From: Haliclona indistincta | Lineage: Eukaryota; Porifera; Demospongiae; Haplosclerida; Chalinidae | Direction: 5' to 3' | DNA: 64,000 bases | NCBI GenBank assembly: GCA_964017065.1 | Contig: OZ024785.1 | Location: 2,065,142 to 2,129,141, forward strand | Shown here: piece after piece, positions 1-12,739 of the stretch | How the letters are laid out: each line of letters starts with the position of its first letter | Numbering within the stretch: the first letter of the stretch is position 1 | Translations under genes and position numbers: made by a program | The notes under the pieces: generated by a model | What the model was told of the DNA's origin: nothing | Databases searched by the model: none | The model's input: only the letters and a program-made list of their open reading frames with translations

Positions 1-45
1 AAGAGCTGCATAATTTCTAACATGCCTAATCATCTATAATTACAG

Positions 46-145
46 GAACAAACACAAGAGGGTGCCAAATGTCTCCCCCGATGAAGGAGAGGATACTGAG
101 GATACTGAAGTTTCTGAGAATACTAAAGAGACCGGCATGAACTAG
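46..145 (+). CDS. Last exon of a gene entering from the left
   Basis: An acceptor (tacag) at 41-45 opens a frame of 32 residues ending in TAG at 143-145. The piece starts NKHKRVPNVSPDEGE and is then rich in Asp, Glu and Thr. A short basic patch followed by an acidic stretch suits the end of a cytoplasmic tail, so this may close another receptor of the same cluster. Only this exon is in the window, so the identity is inferred. Confidence 0.45.
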
Positions 146-219
146 TGTCTGAGCATGTAATGCCTTAACTGTTAGTAGACAGGGACATTGCTGTACTGTG
201 CATCATCATGTGTTATGTG

Positions 220-1613
220 ATGAGGCTGGCATGCATGCTTTTCTTGTTGTACATCGGTAGCTATGTGCTGTAGTATGCTTACTAGTGAGCTCGATAGTGA
301 CGGTCACACTTGGCTCGTTTATCAAGGGACCTGAACCAATGAGTGTTGTTGCTCCAATCGGCGGACCCAATGTGGCGTTCTCGTGTGTAGTGAACACAAC
401 TGACCTACCAGCAAATATGACTCTTTTTGCGTTTGGCACTTGGATAGTGAGCGGCGTGGTGTTGCCTTCCAGTAGTAGTGACCAGACCACCAACGGATCA
501 TTGGAGATTAGTTCTCTTCAACTACCAGTGCTACCAGACTACATCACTGGTGTACCAGTCCAGTGTCAGGTAGGTGTGAGTTTGTCAGGTGTAGTGATGC
601 TAATTATGAGCAATAGTGGTAAGATAATGAATTATTATATGCAATGATTCTCTACCTATAGGTCCACCTGAGACACCATTGAACCTCACATCAACACAGT
701 CCAGTGACAATGCTCTGATATTATCATGGAGTGCTCCATCCTCTCCAGTACAGCTACACTACACTGTCACAGCTAACATCAGTACTACTATCAGAATGAC
801 TAATAATACTAACATCACTATCACTAGAGAAGAAGTGATGACTGCTTTAAACTCATCAGAGTGTGATTATTATACATTCCATGTCATTGCTTCTAATCCT
901 GCTGGTAATAGTACACCAGCCAACCTCACTACACCAGTCACATTTGTACCAGGTAAGCACAATGCATTTAATTTCATGCAACGTAAGAAATCGTTTGTTA
1001 CCTAGTTTCATTGTTACCTCCAATGTCCAAGGCAGTCATTATCCAGCACAGCAACTATTGGTGAGATGACAGGCATTATAGTACTCCTATAGCATACCCT
1101 CTATTTCATATAGTACCAACCTCCTCATTAGTGACACTTGTCTCTCCTTCAGTAACACTTACCTCTTTTTCAGCAACACCAACCAGTGTTGGTAAGTGTC
1201 ACATGTGCAAACTGACAAATTTTATTTATCGTACAGGTTCTCTTAACACCGCGCAAGTCTCAGTGATCATTGTATCAGTTCTGCTGATGGCTTTTTTATC
1301 AGTTATAGTTATTACACAATTGCTTTTCAAGAAAAAAGAATCTAAGGAGGTAAAACTGAATTTGTAGATATGGTAAATCAAATTTGTCAAACTAAATAAA
1401 ATTTGTCAAAATTAATAAGGTGTGGCATTAATTTTGATTTGCTTTGATCAGACTCTGTTTACTCTTTTTCTTTCTTTCTAGCCAGAAAAATTTGACTCAT
1501 GCAGATCCTGCCAAACAGGTGCATACAAACATCATAGCTGGTCTTGGCCTTTGACATAATTATACTTTCTCTCACTGCAGCAGGATGGTACCAGCAGTGC
1601 TGCTGTGTCACTG
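220..1613 (+). CDS. Ig-FN3 receptor, gene A (ends unresolved)
   Basis: Single-pass cell-surface receptor by comparison with genes D and H. The Ig-like exon runs about 261-618 (motif SFIKGPEPMSVVAP), then a 43-bp intron, the FN3 exon 662-952 (LILSWSAPSSPVQLHY), a Ser/Thr stalk exon 1114-1191, and the transmembrane exon 1237-1349, whose hydrophobic run ends in FKKKESKE. Possible tail exons lie at 1482-1518 and 1581-1613 (QDGTSSAAVSL, like the QDG exon of gene D). The second FN3-like domain seen in D and G is absent, although skipping it keeps phase 1. A signal-like peptide starting at ATG 220 (MRLACMLFLLYIGS) is in a different frame from the Ig exon, and no ATG in the Ig frame is visible. The 5' end is therefore either frameshifted or on an unseen exon. 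The 3' end was not found. Confidence 0.6.
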
Positions 1614-1619
1614 GTAAGT

Positions 1620-3508
1620 CTTCATACGAAGCTTTACATGTTTTACTTTGTTGGCTTCATTTTGTGTGGGTTCATCAAACTAGCTCATTAACTGTTGCTC
1701 AATGATTGGTGTGTAAGTTGTTAGCATAATTATTATTAGGACAAAAAGCTGTTGTGTCTGATATTTTCATGTCTAGATTTCAGGTGTGGTTACCAGCATA
1801 CCATGCATAAACCAGTTGTTGTTTATGATTTAAAGTTACAATATTGAAGTTTAGGTGTGGCTTAGCTAGTTACTCATGTGTGTGGGCTAATGTTATGTAC
1901 TATAATCTTGAATTATGATATCCTGTTTCACCATTTGGTGAAGTGAATCCCACAAAACTTCATGTAATTATATGTCACACCTTAATTTTGTGGTCATCTC
2001 AGTTAAGAATTGTGGCTGTACCAGCATGCTGGTGCTAACCCATTGAAGTGTACATTAACTGATACCTAGCAAGCTACAGCAGTTTTATTACTTCTTGGAA
2101 TAAAATGTACCATGTTCAAGCTAAATGTGTAATAAACTTTCCAAATAAGAGTAATAATACCATTGTACCGTGTGTGTGTGTGTGTGTGTGTGTACAAGGT
2201 TCGATCATGTGTGACCTCATTGTACAAGCTTCTATTCAGCTAAAAAGTGCTCCTGCGAGTTTCTTAGCCCGAATGAGGGTGTCTGCATACACCGGTTTAA
2301 TACACCAGCTTAGTGCATAGGTAACGTACTCCCAGCCTTGTCAGTTGCTATCATAACAGCTGGGTGAGCTTCAGTGATTTCGGTAGCAATTGCTTGTGTA
2401 CATTCATGCACACAACATATGCATGCATTGTGCGTGTGTGAGTGTGTGCGTGCATATGTGTTGTAGTAGTTATCACTCGTTCATTATGGTGTGTTTGCAC
2501 TTCATGCTTCGTGTACATGTATGAGAAAAAAATAGTTTTTTTTATTAGTGAGAAGCTGAGAAGAAGTTAGAATTTTAGAACTAATTAATGTGCTTGCTGT
2601 CTATTATTATGTGAGACTATAGCACTAATGTTTTTAAAGAAGAACCTGTAGTAGATGTGTCTTTAATGTAAGAATGCAAATAACAATAATTTTGTCTAAC
2701 ATAGTCAGATTTCACAATCTGGAGTTTATGTTCTGATAATGCTTCTTTCATTTGCATGTACTAATATAAACACACTTCATGACATGAGTTGAGAATCTGT
2801 TTCTGTACATGTATCCTTTCTTTAATTTTGTACAGAAAAGCGTATTGAGTTCAAGACACAATACTAAGGTCAGCTAAGAATTATTGACTTAGCATTTGTG
2901 GTTATCAAAACATTAAACAATGTGGTTTAGAGTGTACTAATATTCAATGGGTGAGGGAGAAGCATCATGTACAATGACACGATCCATTCCACATGTTTCC
3001 CAATGTGTCAATGGTGCCCTCTCGTAGAAGTTTAGGCAGCTATGTCATCAGTTTTTTTAAAAACGGCAGTTTAATACCTAGCCTTAGTTACAGGCTGTAA
3101 TACATCAATGACTACATTCTACCTTAGATTCTAGCTGTTTGTGACGACTTATCAAGTCCATAATGCATCATAGAGCAGCTGTAAGATGTTCGCTAAATTT
3201 TGTCTACGCTCTAATCAACAGTTTAAGCATAAGCAGTGCAGCAGCTGTTTATATGCTATAGCAATACAAAATCAAAAACTCTGATAATCAACTCAAAAGT
3301 GAAAGATAATCAAAAAGTACATAGTGTCGTTACAATTGTTACTTAAATAGTACGTAGTGTGTTTAAAATCAACTGATTTCTCTATCCACATGCAACCACA
3401 GTGTACGAATCATTCCTACAAGTCAATGCAGACTAGCAGCACTGACTCTACTGATCAGGTAGCACAATACTATCATTATTTATGTCCTGGATATGAAGCT
3501 AAGTATAT
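1620..3508. other. Gene-free stretch after gene A
   Basis: AT-rich DNA with no coding exon I can support. It includes a (GT)n tract at 2171-2193 and a CA/TG-rich stretch near 2400-2470. It may hold the unrecognised end of gene A. Confidence 0.4.
2171..2193. repeat. (GT)n microsatellite
   Basis: About eleven uninterrupted GT units. Confidence 0.9.
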
Positions 3509-3641
3509 GTTATACCATGCCTACCCGTGGTGTATCACGAATACACGAAGCAATAACTATTAATCCCGAGGGCGTAGCCTGAGGGATTAATGGTTATTGC
3601 TGAGTGTATTCATGATACACCACAGGTAGGCATGGTGTAAC
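3509..3641. repeat. Hairpin MITE-like inverted repeat
   Basis: The left arm begins gttataccatgcctaccc and the right arm ends gggtaggcatggtgtaac with small mismatches. The arms are about 55 bp and meet around tcccgagggcgtagcctgaggga. No clear target duplication is visible. A second, less perfect palindrome built on gtcatgtgac follows at about 3789-3860. Confidence 0.7.
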
Positions 3642-3644
3642 TGA

Positions 3645-4709
3645 CTTGTATCATGGCAACCACAATGCCCACTGAGGGCGGCTTGCGCACTCTTTATAGT
3701 TTACTGTGAGGTTGAGTCGCAACTCTCACCCCTTCCTATTTTTCTCTCTGGAAGGTAGATCATTTCTATGATCATTTTTGCCCAGTGGGAGTCATGTGAC
3801 TTCCCGTGGAATATCCAGATATACCACAGGAAATCATGTGACTTTCCATGGTATATCTGAAATACACCACTGGCGGCGCCTTTGAAAATAAGGCTTCCTA
3901 TGGTACAATCATGGTTATTGGTTATTAGTAGAGGGGAATTCCCTAGGATTTTCCCTTAGCTGAAAAATTATGTAACATCAATCTCAACACTTGTTTAAAT
4001 TGACGTTATGTTCTCTCTTTTCTCATTTAGTTCACTTCTTGATCAGTTGATTGCTCAGGGATATCATTTCTGTGTGTATAGCAACTCTATCCAATTTGTC
4101 CAGCTTCCAGCCGCCTCCTATGAACACTCTACCAGTATAAATAATTTGTTCTGTATTAATTTTGTTGTTACATGTCCTGTTTTATTTTGAAAAAGATGAA
4201 AATTTGATACATTAGGGTGATGGACATCAAGATCGTAAGTACTTGCATAGTCATTGCTATGGTTATCAGTGAATGTATATTTTTGCAATGCGTTTATGGT
4301 ATTGATTGACTATGTTACTATTGTACTCTTTTCACTGAGTTTTGTCAATAAAATGTTGTTGTAAACATTCTTTGAAAAGCTAGTGGTACATAATGTGCTC
4401 CATGTTATCATAAGACAATCCTACTTAGTAACATCTATTGGACCAAGTGTGTTGACAATCTCAAACGATATTTTCCTGATCAGTACAGCAGTATCGATAT
4501 CAGCAGTAATGACATTTAACTCAAAATAATGATAATTAATTTATACTAACTCGGCACTCGATACCTTCATCATTATTTCATGCATCATGAGCTATAATTA
4601 CTTTGCTAAGACAGCTAGCCTTGGTTGTCGTTGAGCTATGATTACGTTATTAAAATTCATTATTTACTGGAATAGTGGGCGTGATAAGTTAACGGCAAGT
4701 AAGCTGCAG
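3645..4709. other. Intergenic stretch before gene C
   Basis: No gene recognised. Around 4015-4060 the sequence after a tcatttag acceptor-like site resembles DNA after gene D at 13140-13185. This suggests related 3' exons or UTRs after genes A and D, but no reading frame supports it. Confidence 0.35.
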
Positions 4710-6511
4710 ATGAAGACGCTGTCTCTGTTGTTTGTAGCTGTTCTATTTGGTATGTATTATAGTCTAACACGCCAGCACAATTCATGTAGTTGATTGTGGA
4801 TTATTATCTTATGTGCTAATAATGTCTTTTAATGTATATATACAGTATCTGGCAGTTCGTCAGACGATATTACACTGGACAATCTGTCACCAGTCCCGCT
4901 TGGGACTACTGCAGTGTTCACGTGCAGTGGTACTGGGTTGGCAATTGTATGGGATCCTGCTAGTGCTACTAACACGTCAGTTATGAGTGATACTACCCAA
5001 CCTGGTAATGTTTTCAGAACATCAAGACTGTCAGTACTAGCCATTGAAGAGAACAACAACACTGCTATAACATGTATAATAATTAGGTTAGGAGGTAATC
5101 TTCAGAGGAATCAAACCTTGACAATATATGGTTAGTATAATTGATTACTGGGACGTCAGTGAATGTGTTCATATCATTATAGGTCCTCCCTCAGAGCCAG
5201 TTGGTCTATCATCAGAGCTGTCACCAGTAGCTGGTGTACTAGTGCTGAGCTGGTCTCCTCCATGGACTCCTGATGGAGTACAGCTACACTACACTGTCAC
5301 AGCTAACATCAGTACTACTATCAGAATGACTAATAATACTAACATCACTATCACTAGAGAAGAAGTGATGACTGCTTTAAACTCATCAGAGTGTGATTAT
5401 TATACATTCCATGTCATTGCTTCTAATCCTGCTGGTAATAGTACACCAGCCAACCTCACTACACCAGTCACATTTGCAACAGGTTTGTAGCATGGACTTG
5501 TCCTTGTATAGTCATATCATTGATTGTTACACACGTAGTTGGCAAAACTTGCATCGCCAAATATTATACGTAGTTAACTGCAGTTCAAATAAATTTGAGG
5601 AGTCCAAAATTACCATCAAAGCAATGTGGTAATGCAAGTCTGCCTACTACAAATGTAATACTGCATGTGTAATGTATCCGATTAAACTTTACGAATACAT
5701 TTTAACAGATTCTGCATTGGAGTTCACTTCAAGATATGATACCAACAGTTCAGACCTCATGTTTACTATAAAGGTAGTACTCAGATATAAAATGAAACTC
5801 TGCATGTTAGTTCCATGATTCAGAATGTTGAATCTCAAAACATCACTGTTGTCATAAATAATCAATGCAACAAGAAGACTTATTTAGTACTGCCTGTGAG
5901 CACCAGTAAGTGTTTGCTAATATATCTCACTAACAGCAAGTAAAATGTTTTAAAATTTCAGCCCCTGGTTTTTGTCAACAATGTGTGTATTCTAAGATGT
6001 CATCCACTACATCATTGTCTCCTGAGTCAACAGGTGGGTATACTGTCGGGAAATTTCACAATTGTGAATATCATTATTATCACTGCTTAAATATTTACTA
6101 CACATGCAGGTACTCTATTGCTACCAACAGTATTAGCTTCAGGTACAGAATTGTTCCACTAGACTGTAATATATATAATCCATCATTCTCACATCTCACT
6201 GCAGGAAGCTCCACTAGTACAGTGATAGGACTGTCTCTTGGTATTGTTACTGCATATCTTCTTGGACTGGGTACAGCTAGTGCTGTTGCTGTTATTGTAT
6301 GGCTTTGTGTCAGGAAGAGATCAGGTTGGTACTCTTATTACTAAAACCTATTATCTCTGCTGTACATACAGGCGTCACTAGTCACAAATACAATGATCCG
6401 ATCACAGCAGCTAATGAGGCTTATGGAATGCACTCACTCACTGTTTCGACTGATCAAAAATTATCTGCTCCAGTGTATGAACATCAAGTAGAGACTAATA
6501 GTGCAAACTAG
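4710..6511 (+). CDS. Ig-FN3 type I receptor, gene C (complete, 378 aa)
   Basis: Predicted plasma-membrane receptor. Exons: 4710-4749 (signal peptide MKTLSLLFVAVLF), 4846-5130 (Ig-like; cysteines in VFTCSG and AITC), 5183-5482 (FN3; VLVLSWSPPWTPDGVQLHY), 5709-5773 and 5824-5905 (second FN3-like part), 5962-6033 and 6110-6142 (Ser/Thr stalk), 6205-6324 (transmembrane helix, stop-transfer CVRKRSG) and 6372-6511 (tail to TAG). Exon lengths sum to 1137 nt, an exact multiple of three, and almost every junction is phase 1. The tail holds NEAYGMHS and PVYEHQV, both also found in paralogues. The ATG opens a good signal peptide. There is no kinase or enzymatic domain, so signalling must use partners (inference). 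Confidence 0.85.
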
Positions 6512-6639
6512 ACTGTATTGTAATACTATGCATGGTGTATGTTATACATCATGGCAAATTCCATATTGTTTTCATCACCTAGTGCTACTTCTAGAAGTGT
6601 TCGGTTTGGTTGCCATGTCTAGTCTGTTCTGAGTTGTCT

Positions 6640-7085
6640 ACAGACGGTCTTATCCTAGCAGTGTTGTAGTACTAAGTACCTCGTTCCGTTGTCATGTGCT
6701 GGTACTCCTCCTGTGCAAATGAGATTGAGTGGGGCAACTTACAATCCAGAAAACCTACTGCTTGGACGAGTATTTACTGTTGTAAGCGATTAATCAATGA
6801 TTTCAATACTAAATGTCCGGCAAGTATCATGAGATCCAATGGAACTGCATTTCAATACAGCACAAACGGAGATAATTTCTCTGATGTACCAATAGCCTCT
6901 TTATCATCTATGGTCCTCCCTCAGAGGCAGTTGGTCTATCATCAGAGCTGTCACCAGTAGCTGGTGTACTAGTGCTGAGCTGGTCTCCTCCATGGACTCC
7001 TGATGGAGTACAGCTACACTACACTGTCACAGTTAACATCAGTACTACTATCAGTATGACTAACATCACTATTACTAGAGAAGGT
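6640..7085 (+). pseudogene. Fused Ig-FN3 relic without intron
   Basis: Resembles the Ig exon of gene G followed directly, at 6912/6913, by the FN3 exon start (tctatg then gtcctccctcagag). Every other copy has a short intron at this point. The Ig part is in a different frame from the FN3 part, and the conserved second Ig cysteine (FQCST in gene G) reads FQYST here. The FN3 part stops matching after LSWSPPWTPDGVQLHYTV and a shortened Thr-rich stretch. No signal peptide, transmembrane segment or tail follows. A processed or gene-converted relic is the likely reading. Confidence 0.7.
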
Positions 7086-8136
7086 ATTGAAATCAACACT
7101 TATGTAGTTGTTTGTAAGCATGTTTTTGTGAATGTTTTCAAAACAGTTGCCCGTGTGTAACTGGTTACTAGTTATGCTGTTGTGACAGTACTGGTGACTG
7201 TGGAAATGTCACTTCCCATTTCAAGGAAGTTTAAGTAACATCCATTTCTTGACAGTGGTTCGAAAAGTGTTACTGGCAATTTCACTTACCAGTAACACTT
7301 TTAGTTTCTCACTTGTTTTGTGTCTTACTGATGATATGCGTATTGTTGCTTATTGCAAAGAAATACAAGTGATGACAGGAGCGCCTGGTGGTGATTCTCA
7401 TTTTTTTACAAGATGCATGTGCGGATGCTAAAATGAGGGATCAGGATGGCAAGGACGCTGCATTACCAAAATTATGACAACTAGCGCTGCAATTGGTAAT
7501 GGTGATGACTGTAATCACAACGAACAAATTTTTAAGCGGAGTACTCAATCACTGAGCAAGAACTCTCCATATCCAACATCAGTGTAGTCATCGTTCAGCC
7601 ATAAACTCATTACCAGCTAATAACGACATCCTGTTACAATTTCCGTATACTAAATTAACTTGTGTCCGTATACTTCCCTTAGTTAATGTATTAGTTCTAT
7701 TGGGAGATGAACTTCTAGCAGTCATCCTGGCTGACGTGAACACAAATTTATATTTGCCTACCCCAGAGAGCAAACTTCAGCTCATTGGCTACTGATTGGT
7801 ATAAAAAGTGTTGCAGAAAGGCAGTGAGAAAGCGTTCCAAAACGGGGTTGAAAGTCGCGACCGTCGCTCAATTGCAATTGTATTGGCGAGGTCTAAAAAC
7901 ATGGTTTTTTCAAATTTTGAACGACTGTCGCTTGAAAAGCTTTAAACTTTTTCTATTTGCCGGCCCCAGGTTTGATAGAGTGCCTTTTTAGGTATCGAAT
8001 GGTATGGTCGAAATTTATACTGGGACATGAGAACACGTTCCCTTTTGGGGGTAAAGTTGGGTGATTTTCAAGTTCTTCCTCGTTGTACAAACAGTATCAA
8101 CAGCTGCTTTTGTAAGTTCAAATTCAAATTTACGCA

Positions 8137-8289
8137 ATGGCTAACACTGTCTATGGTGTCTCTCTAGGTGCTCATAAGCCCTTTGTTGACGACGAGATGG
8201 ATTCTATAGAAGTCACCGCGGGGCTTGCCGATCAGTGTCGCCGCCTCATGCCGACCGAGATCGTCCCGCTGGCGTCTCTGTCAACATAG
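8137..8289 (+). CDS. Short uncharacterised ORF (50 aa)
   Basis: Opens with ATG (MANTVYGVSLGAHKPFVDDE) and ends at TAG 8287-8289. It is more GC-rich than its surroundings and acidic in the middle. I do not recognise a family. It may be an exon of an old gene or transposon, or chance. Confidence 0.2.
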   Translation: MANTVYGVSLGAHKPFVDDEMDSIEVTAGLADQCRRLMPTEIVPLASLST

Positions 8290-9799
8290 TGCTATTTCAG
8301 CAGGACACTGGAGCGATGGAGAGCAACGTCTTCTTGTGCCCGACTGTGAACCAATATAGACGGCATCATTACAAAGCTATACCAGCTACCTGGAGCTTCT
8401 GGCATACCGTACTCTATCTGTACCACCGAATGATAGCTATGGCATTGACACGTCTTTTGCGAGCGATTGGAGCTTACAGAGAGCATACTGTATAAAGGGC
8501 AAGTTTACTAGTATTGGTGTGTATAAAGGAATAGTGTTGGCTTGTGCTTCAGACAGAGCACTAAGCTGCTGACTCAATAGCTGGCTGCATACATTGTTGA
8601 CCACACCTCTCTCTCTTTCTTTGTTTCTCGCAACAGTCTCAAACCAAGTGTAAGCCCTTGTCTGGACACAAGTAGCAAAGTAAATGACCTCTTGATCATC
8701 CAGTAGCAATGTTGATTTTACCTTTTTCTCTCGGCAAGGCTTTAAGTTCAAGAAATGCATCCAGAGACGACTACGATTGAACTCTCTAAACTTTTGCTCT
8801 TGAAAAGACTTGAATACATGCTAGTATTGTTCTATCTAAGCAGTGATAGTCAAGTATGATTGAACAGTTTAAAACAGTACAATAAGATAAGACAATACAA
8901 ACAGGCGACAGATCTGTGAGGGGGAAAACACCAGTCACACACACTGTTTATGAGAATCTTATTAAACATACTGTTTAGCAGAATGAGTGATGTCTCTATC
9001 CAGCAGGACTCTCTATCCACTATCCAGCAGGACTCCTCTTTACAATAGCCCTCCCGGGACGAGATGCAACAACAATTGCTCTGCCAAAAGACACCATAGA
9101 CTTTATAATTATCACACATCACTACTAGCAGCATTGCTGCAGCTATACATGAGTATCTGAAGCCCATACCTGTACCGTAGGCTAAATTTCGTGGGTGCTA
9201 TAGTGTGTACTACCGTGCTAACCTTCCATATTCTTGTTTGGAACAGTCGCTCGGTTTCATACGGTCGTACCACCCGCTACAGTACTGAAACCAAGCTCTG
9301 GTGTATAGGCGACGGAGCTGACGGTGGTCCTGGGTATAGATTAGCTGCTCAGACCGCCTTATAATCCGTCAGCTGCCTCAGGAGAAGAGTAGTTCTGGCT
9401 AGCTGTAGTCCTCGTGCTCGCCGCCATTTCTTGTTACTATGGAAATCCCGCGCTCGTCAGTGCTTTATCGTGATACGCAGTGCAATTATTCGTAAAACAC
9501 GCGTGAACTGAATTCCGCGTCATGTCCTCCTTTTCTGGTGATGTACTTTGCAAGTGCAGACAGAGAGGCTTAGAAGCGAAATGAGATGCATGAGTGCGCG
9601 GCTTGAGCCCGCCCACTATTTTGGAAGTTTGCAGCTTGCGCGATCAAGGGACAAACGCAAGCCTGGCTCCTGAATTTTGAAGATCATGATAAGCAGGAGG
9701 TGACTCTACTCAACCAACGTGTTCCTATACATGTAGCTCAGCGTATTTCCTTTGAGTACCAATTGCACTAAAACAATTTCATGAGTCGCCGAACATAAG

Positions 9800-9855
9800 A
9801 GTCTTCCCTACACTTTTAGTTTTTTTTATTAAAGCTTTTTTACTTTACTTGTAAT
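9800..9855. repeat. Fragment of a foldback-element end
   Basis: The sequence around ccctacacttttagttt and attaaagc matches, in inverse orientation, the outer end of the foldback arms at 18655 and 19188. Only the outer 50 or so bases are present. Confidence 0.65.
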
Positions 9856-10720
9856 TATAGTGGCCGCATAGCGACCGTACAGTGGGCGTAACCCAATAAT
9901 TGACTAGTCGACCAATCGAGAGTCGACGAATAGGGAGTCGACGAAACGGGGACAAGCCATCAATTTAGGCTCGTTGAAATGCTGATGCATGAAGTTTTTT
10001 GCAGTATACTGACTGGCAATCCCACCCTATTCGTCTATCACTGTATCAGTCACTAGGGTGGCTGGGCACTTCTTTGTCTCCGCGGTAGAAAAAGAAGCAG
10101 CTACAAACTGCAGTTTGCAACTTGTGCAGGCTGACTGGCAGAGAAAGTGTGTGTCTATAGATTGGTCAACTTTGATCTGTGTAGATTGTTTGTAAGTCTA
10201 CGTGCGAGTAGTAATATTGATGGTGGCGGCCGAATATCAATGGCTTACTCTACCTCTGCTCTATACCTTATACCATACTAACACTATTCTGACCAATCAG
10301 ATTGCGCTATTTTGGGAATATAACAGGTCATATTAACCTCCGCGTCACGTGCCCAAGATCAGAACAGCCTTTAGCATGCACAAGTAAATTATACAATGTA
10401 TCACATGTTGGCGGGAAGTATGACCCGTCATATCCCTTGGAAAGGGCTAGCGCTCTCGTAGAGCCGGTCTCTGAAGCGCTTCGGGCATCGCCATCGCTGC
10501 TTCCTCAACTTCACTTGAGCGCGCCATTTCCCGCTGGAAATAACGGGTCATATATCCCGCCAACGGGGGGGTATAACCTACACCAGGAGCGTTTTAGCCG
10601 CGATTTATCCAAACGTAAAGCGCGGCGCCGTGCGCGTCCAAGAAGTTTTGGCAAGTGGCCGTTTACCGGTCGGTACTGAGCTATTGACGTACGTGGTGTT
10701 CAGATCGCCAGCAAATCTGT

Positions 10721-10773
10721 CTGCCTTACCTTTTATAGCTGGCCCATATAGCCAGCTATAAAAGGTAAGGCAG
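10721..10773. repeat. Perfect 23-bp inverted repeat with 7-nt loop
   Basis: The left arm starts ctgccttacc and ends agctggc; the right arm is its exact complement; the loop is ccatata. It is followed by short tandem copies built on gacccaagatggcccatata up to about 10830. It lies 0.2 kb upstream of the gene D TATA box. Confidence 0.85.
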
Positions 10774-10978
10774 ACCCATATAGACCCAAGATGGCCCATA
10801 TAGGCAGACCCAAGATGGCCCATATAGCTCGCAGAATCACGGAAGACAGTAAGCCTCACGTGCGCCGCACGCAGCGCGCGGCGGAGTTTACGTTTGGATA
10901 TTTCCATTGCGTGCATTTGAGTCGAACGCTCCTTCCTTTTAAGCTCTCCTGCCTACACTTAATACTCAACGTAACGAC

Positions 10979-10987
10979 TATAAAAGG
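10979..10987 (+). promoter_or_regulatory. TATA box of gene D
   Basis: TATAAAAGG lies 53 bp before the gene D start codon, a normal distance when the 5' UTR is short. The related start region of gene H reads GGTTAAGG at the aligned place. Confidence 0.5.
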
Positions 10988-11039
10988 ATGCATACACGCT
11001 CGATTCTGATTGTAGTGATTTTCAAACACTGTGCAAGAC

Positions 11040-12733
11040 ATGAGAGGTCGTCTTCTAAATTTTCTGGTCAAAGTTCTATCATGGCGTATTGTGATGACGG
11101 TCACACTTGATTCGTTGATCAAGGGACCTGAACCAATGAGTGTTGTTGCTCCAATCGGCGGACCCAAAGTGGCGTTCTCGTGTACAGTGAACAGAAATGA
11201 CGTACCAGCAAATGCGGTATTCTTTTGGTTTCTATCGTGGATAGTGAACGGCGTGGAGTTGCGTTTCAGCATAGACCAGACCAACAATCGATCATTGGCG
11301 ATTGGCATTCTTCAACTATCAGTGCTACCAGACTACATCAGTGGTGTACCAGTTCAGTGTCAGATTTATTTGCTTGTGTCAGGTGTACCGACGTTTATCA
11401 GGAGTAATAATGCTACTCTAACAGCTTATGGTAAGATATGGAATGTTGTATACAATGAGTGTATATTCTCTACCTATAGGTCCACCTGAGGCACCATCAA
11501 ACCTCACATCAACACAGTCCAGTGACAATGCTCTGATATTATCATGGAGTGCTCCATCCTCTCCAGTACAGCTACACTACACTGTCACAGCTAACATCAG
11601 TACTACTGTCAGAATGACTAATAATACTAACATCACTATCACCAGAGAAGAAGTGATGACTGCTTTAAACTCATCAGAGTGTGATTATTATACATTCCAT
11701 GTCATTGCTTCTAATCCTGCTGGTAATAGTACACCAGCCAACCTCACTGCACCAGTCACATTTGTACCAGGTAAAGATGGACCCTATAATTTAGAAAAAT
11801 ATAATTTTGTCTTGTTATCTATAGATCCCCAGTACGATGTGCGTGTATCAGATAATAACAAGATTATGATCATCTTCCAGGTAGCTTCACTGGTATAATT
11901 ATAGTAATCATGTTTATTTGAATCACCACAGCCTCTAGATGGTTACGAGTATTCCATTGCCAATGAAAGTGAATACTTGAACGCTACCAGGAGTACCACC
12001 AATGGACTGACAGTATTTCAAATCCCATATCCACACAACTGCACTGTGCTCACTATATTGGCTGAGCACAACTGCACTATTGAACTGATACTAGTCAATA
12101 TCAGCAATGTCACAGGTTAGTAGACAATGGTCTCGTTAGCTAGTGTTTCATTATCACCTATTCTACAGGACAATGCCCAAGATCCAGCACACCAACTATG
12201 AGTGAGTCCACAGGCACTGTAGTGCTCCATTAGTATACCCTCCATTACAAATATAGTATTCTCTTCTTCTACATCCACATCACTGACTCTCGTCTCTACA
12301 ACAACATCCATATCACCTTCAGCAACACCACTAAATGATGGTAAGTGCGTGCATTATAAAAAAGGACAATTTTTCATTTATCCAACAGGTTCTTCTAGCA
12401 CTCAAGTCTGGATGATCATTGCACCAATTGTCGTTGGCATTCTACTGTTCATAGCTGTAGTAGCAGTGATAACTATCGTTGTAATGTTTGTCTATGTTAG
12501 ACAACGAAAGAGAAAGCACTCATTAGTAAAGGTAAGTTCTTGTCAGACGTTAGATTGATGACCTCTTCTTTGTGATTGCCTCTTCCTTGATTTGTAATTG
12601 ATCTTCACAGCAAGATGGAAGGTGAGTACATTTGATGTGTCTGTACATGATCAGTGTTGTCTGTCTATAATGTTACAGTGTGTCAACTGTTGATACTGAA
12701 TTAAAAGATGTGTGTCAGTTCAAGGATGATTAA
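11040..12733 (+). CDS. Ig-FN3 type I receptor, gene D (complete, 415 aa)
   Basis: Predicted cell-surface receptor. Exons: 11040-11430 (signal plus Ig-like domain), 11480-11770 (FN3, LILSWSAPSSPVQLHY), 11825-11880 and 11932-12115 (second FN3-like domain with several Asn-X-Ser/Thr sites), 12169-12201 and 12257-12340 (Ser/Thr stalk), 12389-12531 (transmembrane helix, then YVRQRKRKHS), an 11-nt microexon 12611-12621 and 12679-12733 (VSTVDTELKDVCQFKDD then TAA). Lengths sum to 1248 nt, divisible by three, with matching phases. I chose ATG 11040 because it gives a signal peptide and lies 53 bp after a TATA box. The tail is short, about 25 residues, and has no tyrosine. Confidence 0.85.
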
Positions 12734-12739
12734 GGTGTG

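Larger units (their letters stand above)
7100..10978. other. Long stretch without a recognised gene
   Basis: Contains scattered short ORFs with no family signature. The part at about 9180-9560 is richer in CpG. A direct repeat of agtcgac units lies at 9903-9945, and a fragment of the 33-bp-repeat foldback family lies near 9800. Around 7880-7930 the DNA resembles part of the element at 17.9 kb (aaaaacatggtttttt). No exon with flanking splice sites could be tied to the receptor family. Confidence 0.4.

Noticed and set aside
10302..10679. 125-codon open frame with an Arg-rich end
   Set aside because: No splice context, domain or paralogue; overlaps an equally long frame on the other strand. Probably chance in GC-richer DNA.
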